Positions 8,043 to 15,055 of a stretch of 21,939 bases of DNA are shown here, piece by piece (the first letter of the stretch is position 1; each line of letters starts with the position of its first letter). Source of the DNA: Holophagales bacterium UBA5066 (GTDB lineage Bacteria > Acidobacteriota > Thermoanaerobaculia > UBA5066); NCBI GenBank assembly GCA_002414905.1, contig DIAY01000272.1, positions 1 through 21,939 on the forward strand, written 5' to 3'. The translations under genes and the position numbers were made by a program. The notes under the pieces are model-generated. The model was not told where the DNA came from, made no database searches, and saw only the letters and a program-made list of their open reading frames with translations.

Positions 8043-10505
8043 ATGGCCGGAGCCTCAAGTCGCGAACCCCGTTCACTCCATCTGCTCGCCGGCATCACGC
8101 TCGCGGCGACGCTCGCCCACGCGCCGGGCGCCCGCGCCACCGAATCGTCGCCTCCGCCGGTTCCGTCGTTCGTCGACATCGCCGTCGACCCGTTCGACTC
8201 CTCGCACCTCCTCGTCCTCCACCCCTCGGGTAAGGTCTACGACACGACCGACCGCGGCGCGACCTGGGCTCTTCGGGACACGTTGGCGACGCCTCCCTTC
8301 GGCCCGGGGGCGATCTCGTTCGACCCGGGACACCGCGGGCACGTCTATGCGCCGAGCCGACAGAGCAAGTACTGCGAGCCGCCCGCGATCGTCCGCTCGA
8401 CGGACGGCGGCGCCTCGTGGCGAGAATGGCGCCGGCAGCCCTGCCACGTCGTGGATCTCCTTTTCGCCACGGACGACACGCTCTTCGTGCGGACGGAGTT
8501 CGGTTTCACAGGCCTCTGGGACCTCTACCGCAGCTCGGACGACGGCAAGACGTGGACCCGCCTGCCGGCAGAGGAGGGGTTCCGGAAGGTTATGGACGCG
8601 GCACTCGGAGCCGGTCCGGGGCAGGTCTACGCCGTTATCAGTGACCTTTCGCCCACGGGAAGCGCGGTGAGGCGCTCGACGGACGACGGTGACACATGGA
8701 CGACGTTGACGACGACGAGCGACCGGATCTCGTCGATCGCCGTCGATCCCCGTGAGCCCGTGACCCTTTTCGCGCCTCACGGGGCGTACCCACCGACGAC
8801 GGTGGGGCTGCTCCGGTCGACGGACGGCGGTGCGACGTGGGCCGAGGCAACCGCCGGGCTCGAGACCCAGCCGGTCCGGGTCGTCGTCGACTCCCATTCC
8901 GGCACGACCTATGCCTTCGGCGCGACGGGCCTGCACCGGACACGCGATCGCGGAGAGCGCTGGACGCGGCTCGCCGTCCCATTCGGCGCGCTGTCCAAGC
9001 TCGCCCTCGATCCCTCCTCGGCGACCCTCTACGCCGCGACCGGGAACGGCCTCTTCACGAGCTCAGACGAGGGAGAGTCGTGGACGGCGCTGACCGTGTC
9101 GGGAGACCACGAAGTCCGGGCGTTCCTCCCCGCCATCGTCGGCGGGCGGGGTGGGGCGCTCTACCGGACCGAGCTGACCCTCGCCCACTCGGGGCCCGCG
9201 GCCGCCACCGTCGAGCTCACCTACGCATCCGACACCACGGACCGTACGACGATCACCGAGGTTCTTCCGGCCGGAAGTCAGACCGTGATCCCCGATGCGC
9301 TCGCCTGGCTGCGTCAGCGCGGCGTCCCAATTCCGCCGGCGCCGGCAGGGGTCGAGGCCGGGACGCTCGCGATGCGCTTCCGAAGCAGCGAGGTCATGCC
9401 CGCCGTGCATGCGGGCGCCCGAGTCCTCTCGATCACCGACGCCGGGAACGGCGGCGTCGCGTTCGGCACCTCCGACTTCCCAGTGTCGGAAACCGCGCTC
9501 GGGATCTACGGGCTCCGCGAGACGGCCGCCGAGAGGTCGCACCTGGCGGTCGCCAATCCGGGCGACGTCGCCGTGACGGTCCGGGTCACGCTCTTCCTGA
9601 GGTCCGGCTTCTTCGACCTCGGAACCTTCACTCTCGCTCCAGGTCAGCGCGCCCAGCTCGGTTCGGTGCTCGCCCCATTCGGCAGCCCGGAGGGGAGCGC
9701 CCGGATCACCCGGGCGAGCGACGCCGGGTCGTTTACGGCCTACGGCGTGACCAACGACAACGTCACCGGCGATGGAACCCTTCTTCCCGCCGTGCCGGAC
9801 GAAGCCGCCGAGGCACAGGTGACGGTCCCGATCATCCTCGAAACCGATCGCTTCACGAGCGAGCTCGCCGCGGTCGTCCCGTACGGCTGCAGCGCCCTCT
9901 ATACCGAGTCGATCGGGTCGGGCCGCGGCACGACCTATGCCGCCACGTTGCCGGCGGGCACATGGACCCTTTCGCCGGCCCTCGCTGGCCTTCGAGCGCT
10001 CGGCATGCCGCTCGATCCGTCGGGTCCGCCGCAGGGAGGCTCGGTTCGCATCGCCTGTCCGATCTTCGGGTTCGAACCCCTGCCGCTCGCGGCATTCAGC
10101 AGGACCTTCGCGCCGGCGCCGGGCGGCGGCCGCTACGGGGTGTCCGCTCCCGGCGTGCCGGAGAATCGACTCGCCACCAGCCAAGCGTGGGTCTTCGGGC
10201 TCCAGGAGACGGCAACAACGCGCTCGAATCTCGCCCTCGTCAATGCCGGCGACTTCCCCATCGCGCTTTTCGTGTCGGTCTTCGACGGCGACACCGGAAA
10301 AATCGTCTCGAGCTCTGCCACGTTCGAGCTCGACCCGGGCGAATGGAGGCAGATCGACCGCCCGCTGCTGGGCGCGGGGAGGCTGACCCAGGGCTACGTC
10401 CGGGTGATGGCCCGGTCGGCAAACGGCGCCTTCCTCGTCTACGGAGTTCTCAACGACAACGAGACCAACGACGGCAGTTACCTCGGGATGACGTTCGCCC
10501 GCTGA
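8043..10505 (+). CDS. Secreted BNR/Asp-box beta-propeller protein with duplicated C-terminal module
   Basis: Predicted exported protein of 820 residues. A signal peptide is visible (Arg near the start, LLAGITLAATLAHAPGARA, cleavage near residue 34). Residues ~40-355 contain repeated Asp-box motifs of the form S-T-D-x-G-x-T/S-W (for example RSTDGGASW, RSSDDGKTW, RSTDDGDTW, RSTDGGATW, TSSDEGESW), as in sialidase/photosystem-assembly-like propellers. The second half is a tandem repeat of a ~220-residue module, about 360-580 and 595-820: LPAG...P near its start, GL(R/Q)ETA near its middle, and YGV.NDN near its end occur in both copies. No catalytic sialidase residues are evident, so a binding or scaffold role is more likely. 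ATG 8043 is chosen over GTG 8034 because GAGG at 8031-8034 sits eight bases upstream. Its neighbour is a subtilase; a link is not proven. Confidence 0.87.
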   Translation: MAGASSREPRSLHLLAGITLAATLAHAPGARATESSPPPVPSFVDIAVDPFDSSHLLVLHPSGKVYDTTDRGATWALRDTLATPPFGPGAISFDPGHRGHVYAPSRQSKYCEPPAIVRSTDGGASWREWRRQPCHVVDLLFATDDTLFVRTEFGFTGLWDLYRSSDDGKTWTRLPAEEGFRKVMDAALGAGPGQVYAVISDLSPTGSAVRRSTDDGDTWTTLTTTSDRISSIAVDPREPVTLFAPHGAYPPTTVGLLRSTDGGATWAEATAGLETQPVRVVVDSHSGTTYAFGATGLHRTRDRGERWTRLAVPFGALSKLALDPSSATLYAATGNGLFTSSDEGESWTALTVSGDHEVRAFLPAIVGGRGGALYRTELTLAHSGPAAATVELTYASDTTDRTTITEVLPAGSQTVIPDALAWLRQRGVPIPPAPAGVEAGTLAMRFRSSEVMPAVHAGARVLSITDAGNGGVAFGTSDFPVSETALGIYGLRETAAERSHLAVANPGDVAVTVRVTLFLRSGFFDLGTFTLAPGQRAQLGSVLAPFGSPEGSARITRASDAGSFTAYGVTNDNVTGDGTLLPAVPDEAAEAQVTVPIILETDRFTSELAAVVPYGCSALYTESIGSGRGTTYAATLPAGTWTLSPALAGLRALGMPLDPSGPPQGGSVRIACPIFGFEPLPLAAFSRTFAPAPGGGRYGVSAPGVPENRLATSQAWVFGLQETATTRSNLALVNAGDFPIALFVSVFDGDTGKIVSSSATFELDPGEWRQIDRPLLGAGRLTQGYVRVMARSANGAFLVYGVLNDNETNDGSYLGMTFAR

Positions 10506-10526
10506 GGCGGCAGATGCCGCCCGGGA

Positions 10527-11693
10527 TCACGCTTCGACCGTCTTCGCCGGTTCTCGTTCCGCGCCGCCCCGGAGCCGCACGAGCGCCGCGACGACGGCAG
10601 GGTCATAGTGAGTTCCCGCGTGCTCCCGCACGTAGTCCAGCGCCGCCTTCTCGGTCCAGGCGGACCGGTAGGGCCGGTCTGAGGTCAGGGCGTCGAACGC
10701 GTCGGCCACGGCAAAGGCGCGGGCCGCGAGCGGAATCTCCTGGCCCTTGAGCCCGCGCGGGTAGCCGGTCCCGTCCCAGCGCTCGTGGTGGGCGTACGGG
10801 ATGTCGAGCGCGGGCTCGAGGTAGGCGACCTTCTTGAGGAAGTCGCGTCCGTTCTCGGGATGGCGCCGCATGACGGCCCACTCCTCCTCGTTGAGGGGCC
10901 CCGGCTTGTGGAGGATCGCGTCGGGGACGACCATCTTCCCGATGTCGTGGAGGAGTGACCCTCTCCGGAGATGGACGAGACCTTCGGGCGGGATCCCCAC
11001 CTCGTGACCCAGCTCCACCGCGAGGTCCGCGACCCGGAGCGCATGCCCCTGCGTCTCGTCGTCCCGCATCTCGAGCGCGAGGGACCACCCCTCGATCGTC
11101 GCGTCGTAGGCCCGCTCGAGCTCCTCGTGGGAGCGCTGAAGAGACTCGAAGAGCTGCGCGTTCGCGAGGGCGAGGCCGATCTCGTGCGAGAGCGCGTGGC
11201 AGAGGTCCGCGTCCCCCTCCCCGAACTTGCGAACCCGGCCGACCGTGCCGACGATGAACGCCCCGACAGCGTCCTTGGCGGCCAGAACGGGGACGAACAG
11301 GAGCGAACGAAGCCCGCGAGCCGCGCAGACCGCTCGCTCGGATTCCGTCAGCTCGTCCGGCTTCCAGTCTTCCAGCGACAGGGGCTCCCGCTCGCGCAGA
11401 CACCTGCGGACGTGGGGATGCCCGTCCAGGGGCGCGCGGCGGAGCGCTTCCGGGAAGCCCGGTGGCAGGGGCGGCGTAGTCGCGCCGAGGACCAGATCCT
11501 CCCCATCCAGAAGGTAGATCGCCCCCGTGTCGAGGTCGAGCGCCCCCACCGCGCTCTCGATCGCTGTCTGGAGCACCTCTTCGAGATCGAGCGAGGCTCC
11601 CAGCTGGCGACTTACCCGGAGGAGCAGCGAGAGCGCGGGCGACGGCAACCTCGAAATGGAGTGCAGCACACGCATTGAGGCGCTTGACGGCAC
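10527..11693 (-). CDS. GAF and HD-GYP domain cyclic-di-GMP phosphodiesterase
   Basis: Soluble signalling protein of 388 residues. A GAF sensory domain occupies about residues 20-185 and is joined by a short coiled segment (QLFESLQRSHEELERAYDATIEGW) to an HD-GYP domain. Catalytic signatures are intact: HALRVADLA near 217, HDIGK at 249-253, MRRHPENG near 276-283, HHERWDGTGYP at 302-312, and DAFDALTSDRPYR. HD-GYP proteins hydrolyse cyclic di-GMP at a binuclear metal site (family knowledge); the GAF ligand is unknown. Start choice: AGGAGG at 11701-11706 is only one base from the ATG at 11699 but seven bases from the GTG at 11693, so GTG is preferred. It is the last gene of the DUF4920-PepSY cluster, 37 nt after the PepSY stop. 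No receiver domain is present. Confidence 0.93.
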   Translation of the reverse strand: MPSSASMRVLHSISRLPSPALSLLLRVSRQLGASLDLEEVLQTAIESAVGALDLDTGAIYLLDGEDLVLGATTPPLPPGFPEALRRAPLDGHPHVRRCLREREPLSLEDWKPDELTESERAVCAARGLRSLLFVPVLAAKDAVGAFIVGTVGRVRKFGEGDADLCHALSHEIGLALANAQLFESLQRSHEELERAYDATIEGWSLALEMRDDETQGHALRVADLAVELGHEVGIPPEGLVHLRRGSLLHDIGKMVVPDAILHKPGPLNEEEWAVMRRHPENGRDFLKKVAYLEPALDIPYAHHERWDGTGYPRGLKGQEIPLAARAFAVADAFDALTSDRPYRSAWTEKAALDYVREHAGTHYDPAVVAALVRLRGGAEREPAKTVEA

Positions 11694-11700
11694 TCTCATG

Positions 11701-11706
11701 CCTCCT
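11701..11706 (-). promoter_or_regulatory. Shine-Dalgarno that decides the HD-GYP start
   Basis: Perfect AGGAGG on the minus strand. The spacing is one base to the ATG at 11699, which is too short, and seven bases to the GTG at 11693, which is ideal. Confidence 0.7.
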
Positions 11707-11730
11707 GGTCGGACCCGCCGAAACGTCCTG

Positions 11731-12423
11731 TCAGTTTACGCGCGGGGCGGTGGGGCGGGCGTGCCGATCGCCCGCGGGCGACGCGCCTCCTCGGCCCGCA
11801 CCTTCCCCATCGACTCGCGGCCCCCGATCGCCCGGCCGCCAGAGGAGGAAAAGGAGCGCCAATAGAGGGAGGACGACGCCGAGGCCGGCAAGCCACTTGC
11901 CGCGCCCCGAGAGGCCGTTCTTCCCCTTCAGGACGAAGAGGCCCGAGATCGCGAGAAAGCCGAGAATGACGGCGTAGACGTCGGCCGCCCAGGTCCAGAG
12001 CCCCTTCGGCTCGTTCAGGTGGAGGAAGTTCATCTCCCGGAGGGCAAATCGGCCGCGTGGCCTCTCGATCGTCGCCGTCCCCGCCGTCGCGTCGGCCTTC
12101 ACGCTCCAGCCGTCGTAGAAGAGTTCCACGAGGTGCGGGGCCGAGCGAAAGGACGACTTCGGCGGCCCGGGAAGCGCGAGGCGCTCGACGAGGGCCGCCG
12201 TCATCGTCTCCTTGTCCGAGACCGCCACGGGAGCAAACGTCCGCGTCTCCACTTCCACCTTCCAGCTCGGGTTCCACTGGTGTCGATGGTTCACGGCAAC
12301 CCCGGAGATCGCGTAGACGAGCGTCAGCCCGGCCGCGAGATACCCGAGGTCGCGGTGGAGGACGTTGTTGAGCCTGCGCCAGTTCAAGAACGGACGCGGC
12401 CTATTCGACGACGGCGCCGACAC
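11731..12423 (-). CDS. PepSY-associated transmembrane protein
   Basis: Integral membrane protein of 230 residues. One helix is at about 25-45 (LGYLAAGLTLVYAISGVAVNH), an extracytoplasmic domain at ~46-140, then two helices near 142-165 (DVYAVILGFLAISGLFVLKG) and 172-193. The layout (N-terminal RRLNNVLHRDLGYLAAGLTLVYAISG followed by NHRHQWNP) matches PepSY-associated TM-helix proteins, related to iron-regulated membrane proteins; the biochemical role is not settled, though redox or metal handling has been suggested for relatives. The C-terminal ~35 residues are Gly/Arg/Pro-rich and look disordered. The GTG start at 12423 lies inside the DUF4920 gene, overlapping by 23 nt, so translation is probably coupled. 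Followed by the HD-GYP gene. Confidence 0.82.
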   Translation of the reverse strand: MSAPSSNRPRPFLNWRRLNNVLHRDLGYLAAGLTLVYAISGVAVNHRHQWNPSWKVEVETRTFAPVAVSDKETMTAALVERLALPGPPKSSFRSAPHLVELFYDGWSVKADATAGTATIERPRGRFALREMNFLHLNEPKGLWTWAADVYAVILGFLAISGLFVLKGKNGLSGRGKWLAGLGVVLPLLALLFLLWRPGDRGPRVDGEGAGRGGASPAGDRHARPTAPRVN

Positions 12424-12871
12424 CCATGATCTGGTAGACGGTCGTCGGGCCCGTGATCTTCGAGGCGTCGCACTTGGTCCCCTTCTCCTCGGCCTCGTGC
12501 TCGGCCCGCGCGATCGCCTGCTCCTTCGTCAGCTCCATCTTCTTGAAGGTCCCCTCGGCGACGACCTTCTTCCCCTTGTCGGTCAGCGGAAAGACGATGA
12601 CGCCATCCTCGACCTTGATCTTTATGGTCTGGAACTCCTTGTCGCCTGCGACGTTGATCCAGCAGCCTCGCTTGGGGCAGACCTCGGTGATGAGCCCCTC
12701 CACCTTCACGACCTTGCCGACGTAGGCGTCCGGCTTCGCCATGAGGTCGGAGAGCTTTACGGGGGTCGCTTCGGAGACGCCCTTCCCGTACTTCGTCGCA
12801 GCGAAGGCGGGAGTGGCGACAACGGCTGCGAGGGCGAGGGCAGTGAGCGTCGTGCGAAGGGAGCGCTTCAT
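12401..12871 (-). CDS. Exported DUF4920-family protein
   Basis: Small exported protein of 156 residues. The N-terminus MKRSLRTTLTALALAAVVATPAFA is a clear Sec signal peptide with cleavage after AFA at about residue 24. The mature part is a single beta-rich domain with VGKVVKVEGLITEVC, then C65-PKRG-C70-W, and VVAEGTFKKMELT. The CxxxxCW pattern is the hallmark of DUF4920, an OB-fold-like periplasmic or lipoprotein family of unknown function. The two Cys could form a disulfide or bind metal; this is inference. The ATG at 12871 has GAGGAG nine bases upstream. It overlaps the PepSY-TM gene by 23 nt, so the two are likely made together. A possible -10 (TAAAAT) lies 52 nt upstream. Confidence 0.85.
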   Translation of the reverse strand: MKRSLRTTLTALALAAVVATPAFAATKYGKGVSEATPVKLSDLMAKPDAYVGKVVKVEGLITEVCPKRGCWINVAGDKEFQTIKIKVEDGVIVFPLTDKGKKVVAEGTFKKMELTKEQAIARAEHEAEEKGTKCDASKITGPTTVYQIMGVGAVVE

Positions 12872-12897
12872 TTTCTGGTTCTCCTCGGTACGGGATG

Positions 12898-12914
12898 CGG
12901 GCGCGGCGCGCCCG
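12898..12914. repeat. GC-rich 7-bp inverted repeat between ogt and the DUF4920 gene
   Basis: Perfect stem 12898-12904 with 12908-12914 and a three-base loop. There is no T run on the minus strand after it, so it is a weak candidate for attenuation between the alkyltransferase gene and the DUF4920 gene, or chance in GC-rich DNA. Confidence 0.3.
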
Positions 12915-12922
12915 AAGCGCGG

Positions 12923-12928
12923 ATTTTA
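12923..12928 (-). promoter_or_regulatory. Possible -10 element for the DUF4920-PepSY-HD-GYP cluster
   Basis: TAAAAT on the minus strand, conspicuous in GC-rich surroundings, 52 nt upstream of the ATG at 12871. No good -35 is seen 16-18 bases further upstream, so the call is weak. Confidence 0.3.
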
Positions 12929-12941
12929 CCGTCGCCCGGCT

Positions 12942-13484
12942 TCACGCCAGGAGCGCCCCTTCGTGAACGAGGAGCCACCGCTTCCGCTCGATTCCGCCCG
13001 AGAACCCGTGGAGGCCTCCGTCGCGGGCGAGGACGCGGTGGCACGGGACGACGATCACGGCCGGGTTGAGCGCCGCCGCCATCCCCACGGCCCGGAGCGC
13101 CCTCGGCTCGCCGATGGCCGCGGCGACGTCGCCGTAGGCGCGCGTGGTGCCGGGACGGATCCGCCTCAGCTCGGCCCAGACACGCTCCTGGAACGGCGTC
13201 CCGGCGAGATCGACCTCGATCGGGTCGAGCGCCTCGAGGTCCCCCCGAAAGTAGGCGCGGAGTCGCGAGAGGACGCCGCCCGGGTTGCGCTGCTCGGGGA
13301 AGAGGTCCGTCCCGTACCGGGCGAGGAGGTGCGCCCGCGTGGCGGGGGCGTCGGCGTCGAACGACAGCGTGCAGAGGCGTCCGTCCCAGACGACGGCGAG
13401 GAGCCGCCCGACCGGCGTCTCGAGGGCCGCGCTCGCGAGCCTCACGAGGTCAACGCTACACCGGTTCGGGGCCGGCCGGAGCAA
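12942..13484 (-). CDS. ogt: Methylated-DNA--[protein]-cysteine S-methyltransferase
   Basis: Suicidal DNA repair protein of 180 residues that takes the alkyl group from O6-alkylguanine onto its own cysteine. The acceptor is Cys148 in VVPCHRV. Other family signatures are present: GTPFQERVWAEL at 95-106, TRAYGDVAAAIG at 114-125 (DNA-binding helix), Arg131 in RAVG (the arginine finger), NP at 140-141 and GGLHGFSGGIERKRWLL near the end. Length fits the Ogt class without an Ada regulatory domain. The given start is TTG at 13484, 12 nt after the upstream stop; GTG at 13445 is a good alternative because homology begins just after it, and neither has a clear Shine-Dalgarno. Last gene of the peptidase-MFS cluster. 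Confidence 0.95.
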   Translation of the reverse strand: MLRPAPNRCSVDLVRLASAALETPVGRLLAVVWDGRLCTLSFDADAPATRAHLLARYGTDLFPEQRNPGGVLSRLRAYFRGDLEALDPIEVDLAGTPFQERVWAELRRIRPGTTRAYGDVAAAIGEPRALRAVGMAAALNPAVIVVPCHRVLARDGGLHGFSGGIERKRWLLVHEGALLA

Positions 13485-13496
13485 CTCTGAATCGGT

Positions 13497-13877
13497 TCAC
13501 ATCCCCGCTGAGGTCGTCCGGGCTCTGCGCGCCGCGATGAACGACCGGATCGCCACGACGAGGAACCCCGCGCAGAGGAGCGCCATCACGCTTCGGAGGA
13601 CGACCGCCGCCGGACGGGCCGCCTGCCCCGACAGCAGGTCCGGGATCCCGAGGAGCCCTGAGACGGACGGCAGGAACCCGAGGAGCGCCACCGCTGCCGC
13701 CGCGTGCATGGCGTGCCGGCGAAGGTGGTCCTTTCGCGCGACGAGGCCGCAGATCCCGAGGAGCAGGCCGAATCCGACCGGGATCAGGGCGGTGGGGGTC
13801 TGGTAGGCGGCGTAGCCGCCGACACCGGTGAGGACGAGCAGGCCACCGAAGAGGAGGGCGAGAGAGGAGACGTTCAT
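13497..13877 (-). CDS. Small four-helix membrane protein (TMEM14-like appearance)
   Basis: Hydrophobic protein of 126 residues with four predicted membrane helices: about 4-22 (SLALLFGGLLVLTGVGGY), 29-46 (ALIPVGFGLLLGICGLVA), 57-74 (HAAAAVALLGFLPSVSGL) and 92-112 (VVLRSVMALLCAGFLVVAI). A basic loop ARKDHLRRHAMH lies between helices 2 and 3. The TALIP...G pattern and ARK-LRKHAMH-like loop recall small TMEM14-like proteins in bacteria; no activity is known. ATG 13877 is chosen over TTG 13880 because it is the stronger codon with AGGT six bases upstream. It begins 8 nt after the MFS stop and ends 12 nt before the alkyltransferase start, so it belongs to the same transcript. Confidence 0.78.
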   Translation of the reverse strand: MNVSSLALLFGGLLVLTGVGGYAAYQTPTALIPVGFGLLLGICGLVARKDHLRRHAMHAAAAVALLGFLPSVSGLLGIPDLLSGQAARPAAVVLRSVMALLCAGFLVVAIRSFIAARRARTTSAGM

Positions 13878-13885
13878 CAATCGAC

Positions 13886-15055
13886 CTAACGTACCGGGGA
13901 GGGGTCCGGATTCCCGGCTTCTGCTTCCCGACCCTGTGATTCCGGCCGTACGGCGGCGAGCACGGTTGCCGCGACGATTCCCGCGGCCCCGGCGAGGTTG
14001 ACCGCGGCGAACCCGAACCGCTCGTAGATCGGGCCGAAGGCAACCGCCCCGAGAGCGATGGCGAGGTCGTAGGAACCGTAGAACGCTGCCATCGCCGCCC
14101 CGCGGGCCTCTCCCGAGCGGTCCACCGTCCAGGCCGTCAGAGCCGGGAACGAGAGGCCCGAGATCCCGATACCGTAGAGGGCCGCGGCAGCGGCGAGGGA
14201 CGCGGGACCATTCGCGAGCCCCGTCAGCGCGACTCCCGCCGCGCCGACGAGCAGCCCCGGAATGACGATCACCCGCCGCCCTCGCCGGTCGGAGAGCCGG
14301 CCCGCGAACGGCCGGACGAGGAGGATCGAAAGGGCGTAGACGCCGAAGTACGCCCCGGTCCCGCCCGCCCCGGAGCCAAGCTCCACCGGGACGAACGCGA
14401 TGATCGCCCCGTAGGAAAGCGAGGAGAGGAAGAGGACGGTGCAGGGAAGGAGTGCACCACGGGGAAAGCGGGCGGCCCTTCGCACACCGACGGCAGGGCG
14501 CGGCTCGGCAACCGGCACCATCAGACCCAGCGCGACGAGAAAGAGCGCGGCCGTGGCGAGAAACGCCGTGGAGGCCCCGCCGAGATGGACCAGCCCCCCT
14601 CCCGCCGCCGGCCCGAGCGCCATCGCCACGGTCGGCGCAAGGCCCCAGATTCCGATCGCCTCGCCGCGGCGGGCGGCCGGAGCGAGGTCCGCGACGAGCG
14701 ACGCGATCGCCGTCGTCGCCAGCCCCCAGCCGACCCCCTGCACGGCGCGCAGGGCGAGGAGCGCCCCGAGCGATGCGGCCAACGGCAGGAGAGCCGTCGC
14801 CGCTGCGAACAGCGCGAGCCCTCCGAGAGCGAACGGCCGCCGGCCCAGCCTGTCGAGAGCACGGGCCGAGAGGAACCGGGTCGTTACGGCGGCGATCGAC
14901 GCCAGCCCGACGACGAGCCCCACCTCGGTCTTCGAAGCTCCGCGCGCCGCCGCGTAAGGTGGAAGGACCGGGATGAGGAAGTAGAAGCCGAAGAACAACA
15001 CCGCCGTGGCGGCGATGAGCAGGGTGAAGGGGCGGGTAAGGATCCTGTCTCTCAG
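13886..15055 (-). CDS. Major facilitator superfamily transporter, probable CTG start
   Basis: Twelve-helix secondary transporter, probably a drug or metabolite exporter. Family signs include FYFLIPVLPPYAAARG in helix 1, the loop 2-3 motif ALDRLGRRPFALGG, and the matching second-half motif AGRLSDRRGRR, showing the two six-helix halves. Substrate cannot be deduced. A conventional GTG exists at 15001 but would cut helix 1. The frame continues upstream through LRDRILTRPFTLLIAATAV, the normal N-terminus for such proteins, to a CTG at 15055. That codon overlaps the peptidase stop as CTGA, and GGAG at 15061-15064 lies five bases upstream. No ATG, GTG or TTG occurs in frame in the 70 or so bases before it, so CTG initiation (389 residues) is the best reading. 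The GTG form would be 371 residues. Confidence 0.88.
   Translation of the reverse strand: MRDRILTRPFTLLIAATAVLFFGFYFLIPVLPPYAAARGASKTEVGLVVGLASIAAVTTRFLSARALDRLGRRPFALGGLALFAAATALLPLAASLGALLALRAVQGVGWGLATTAIASLVADLAPAARRGEAIGIWGLAPTVAMALGPAAGGGLVHLGGASTAFLATAALFLVALGLMVPVAEPRPAVGVRRAARFPRGALLPCTVLFLSSLSYGAIIAFVPVELGSGAGGTGAYFGVYALSILLVRPFAGRLSDRRGRRVIVIPGLLVGAAGVALTGLANGPASLAAAAALYGIGISGLSFPALTAWTVDRSGEARGAAMAAFYGSYDLAIALGAVAFGPIYERFGFAAVNLAGAAGIVAATVLAAVRPESQGREAEAGNPDPSPVR

Noticed and set aside
6682..8076. Minus-strand open frame opposite the subtilase
   Set aside because: Shadow of the S8 protease gene, which has all catalytic motifs.
8837..10750. Second plus-strand frame of 637 codons overlapping the BNR gene
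   Set aside because: Arg-rich shadow; the overlapping frame has Asp-box repeats and a signal peptide.
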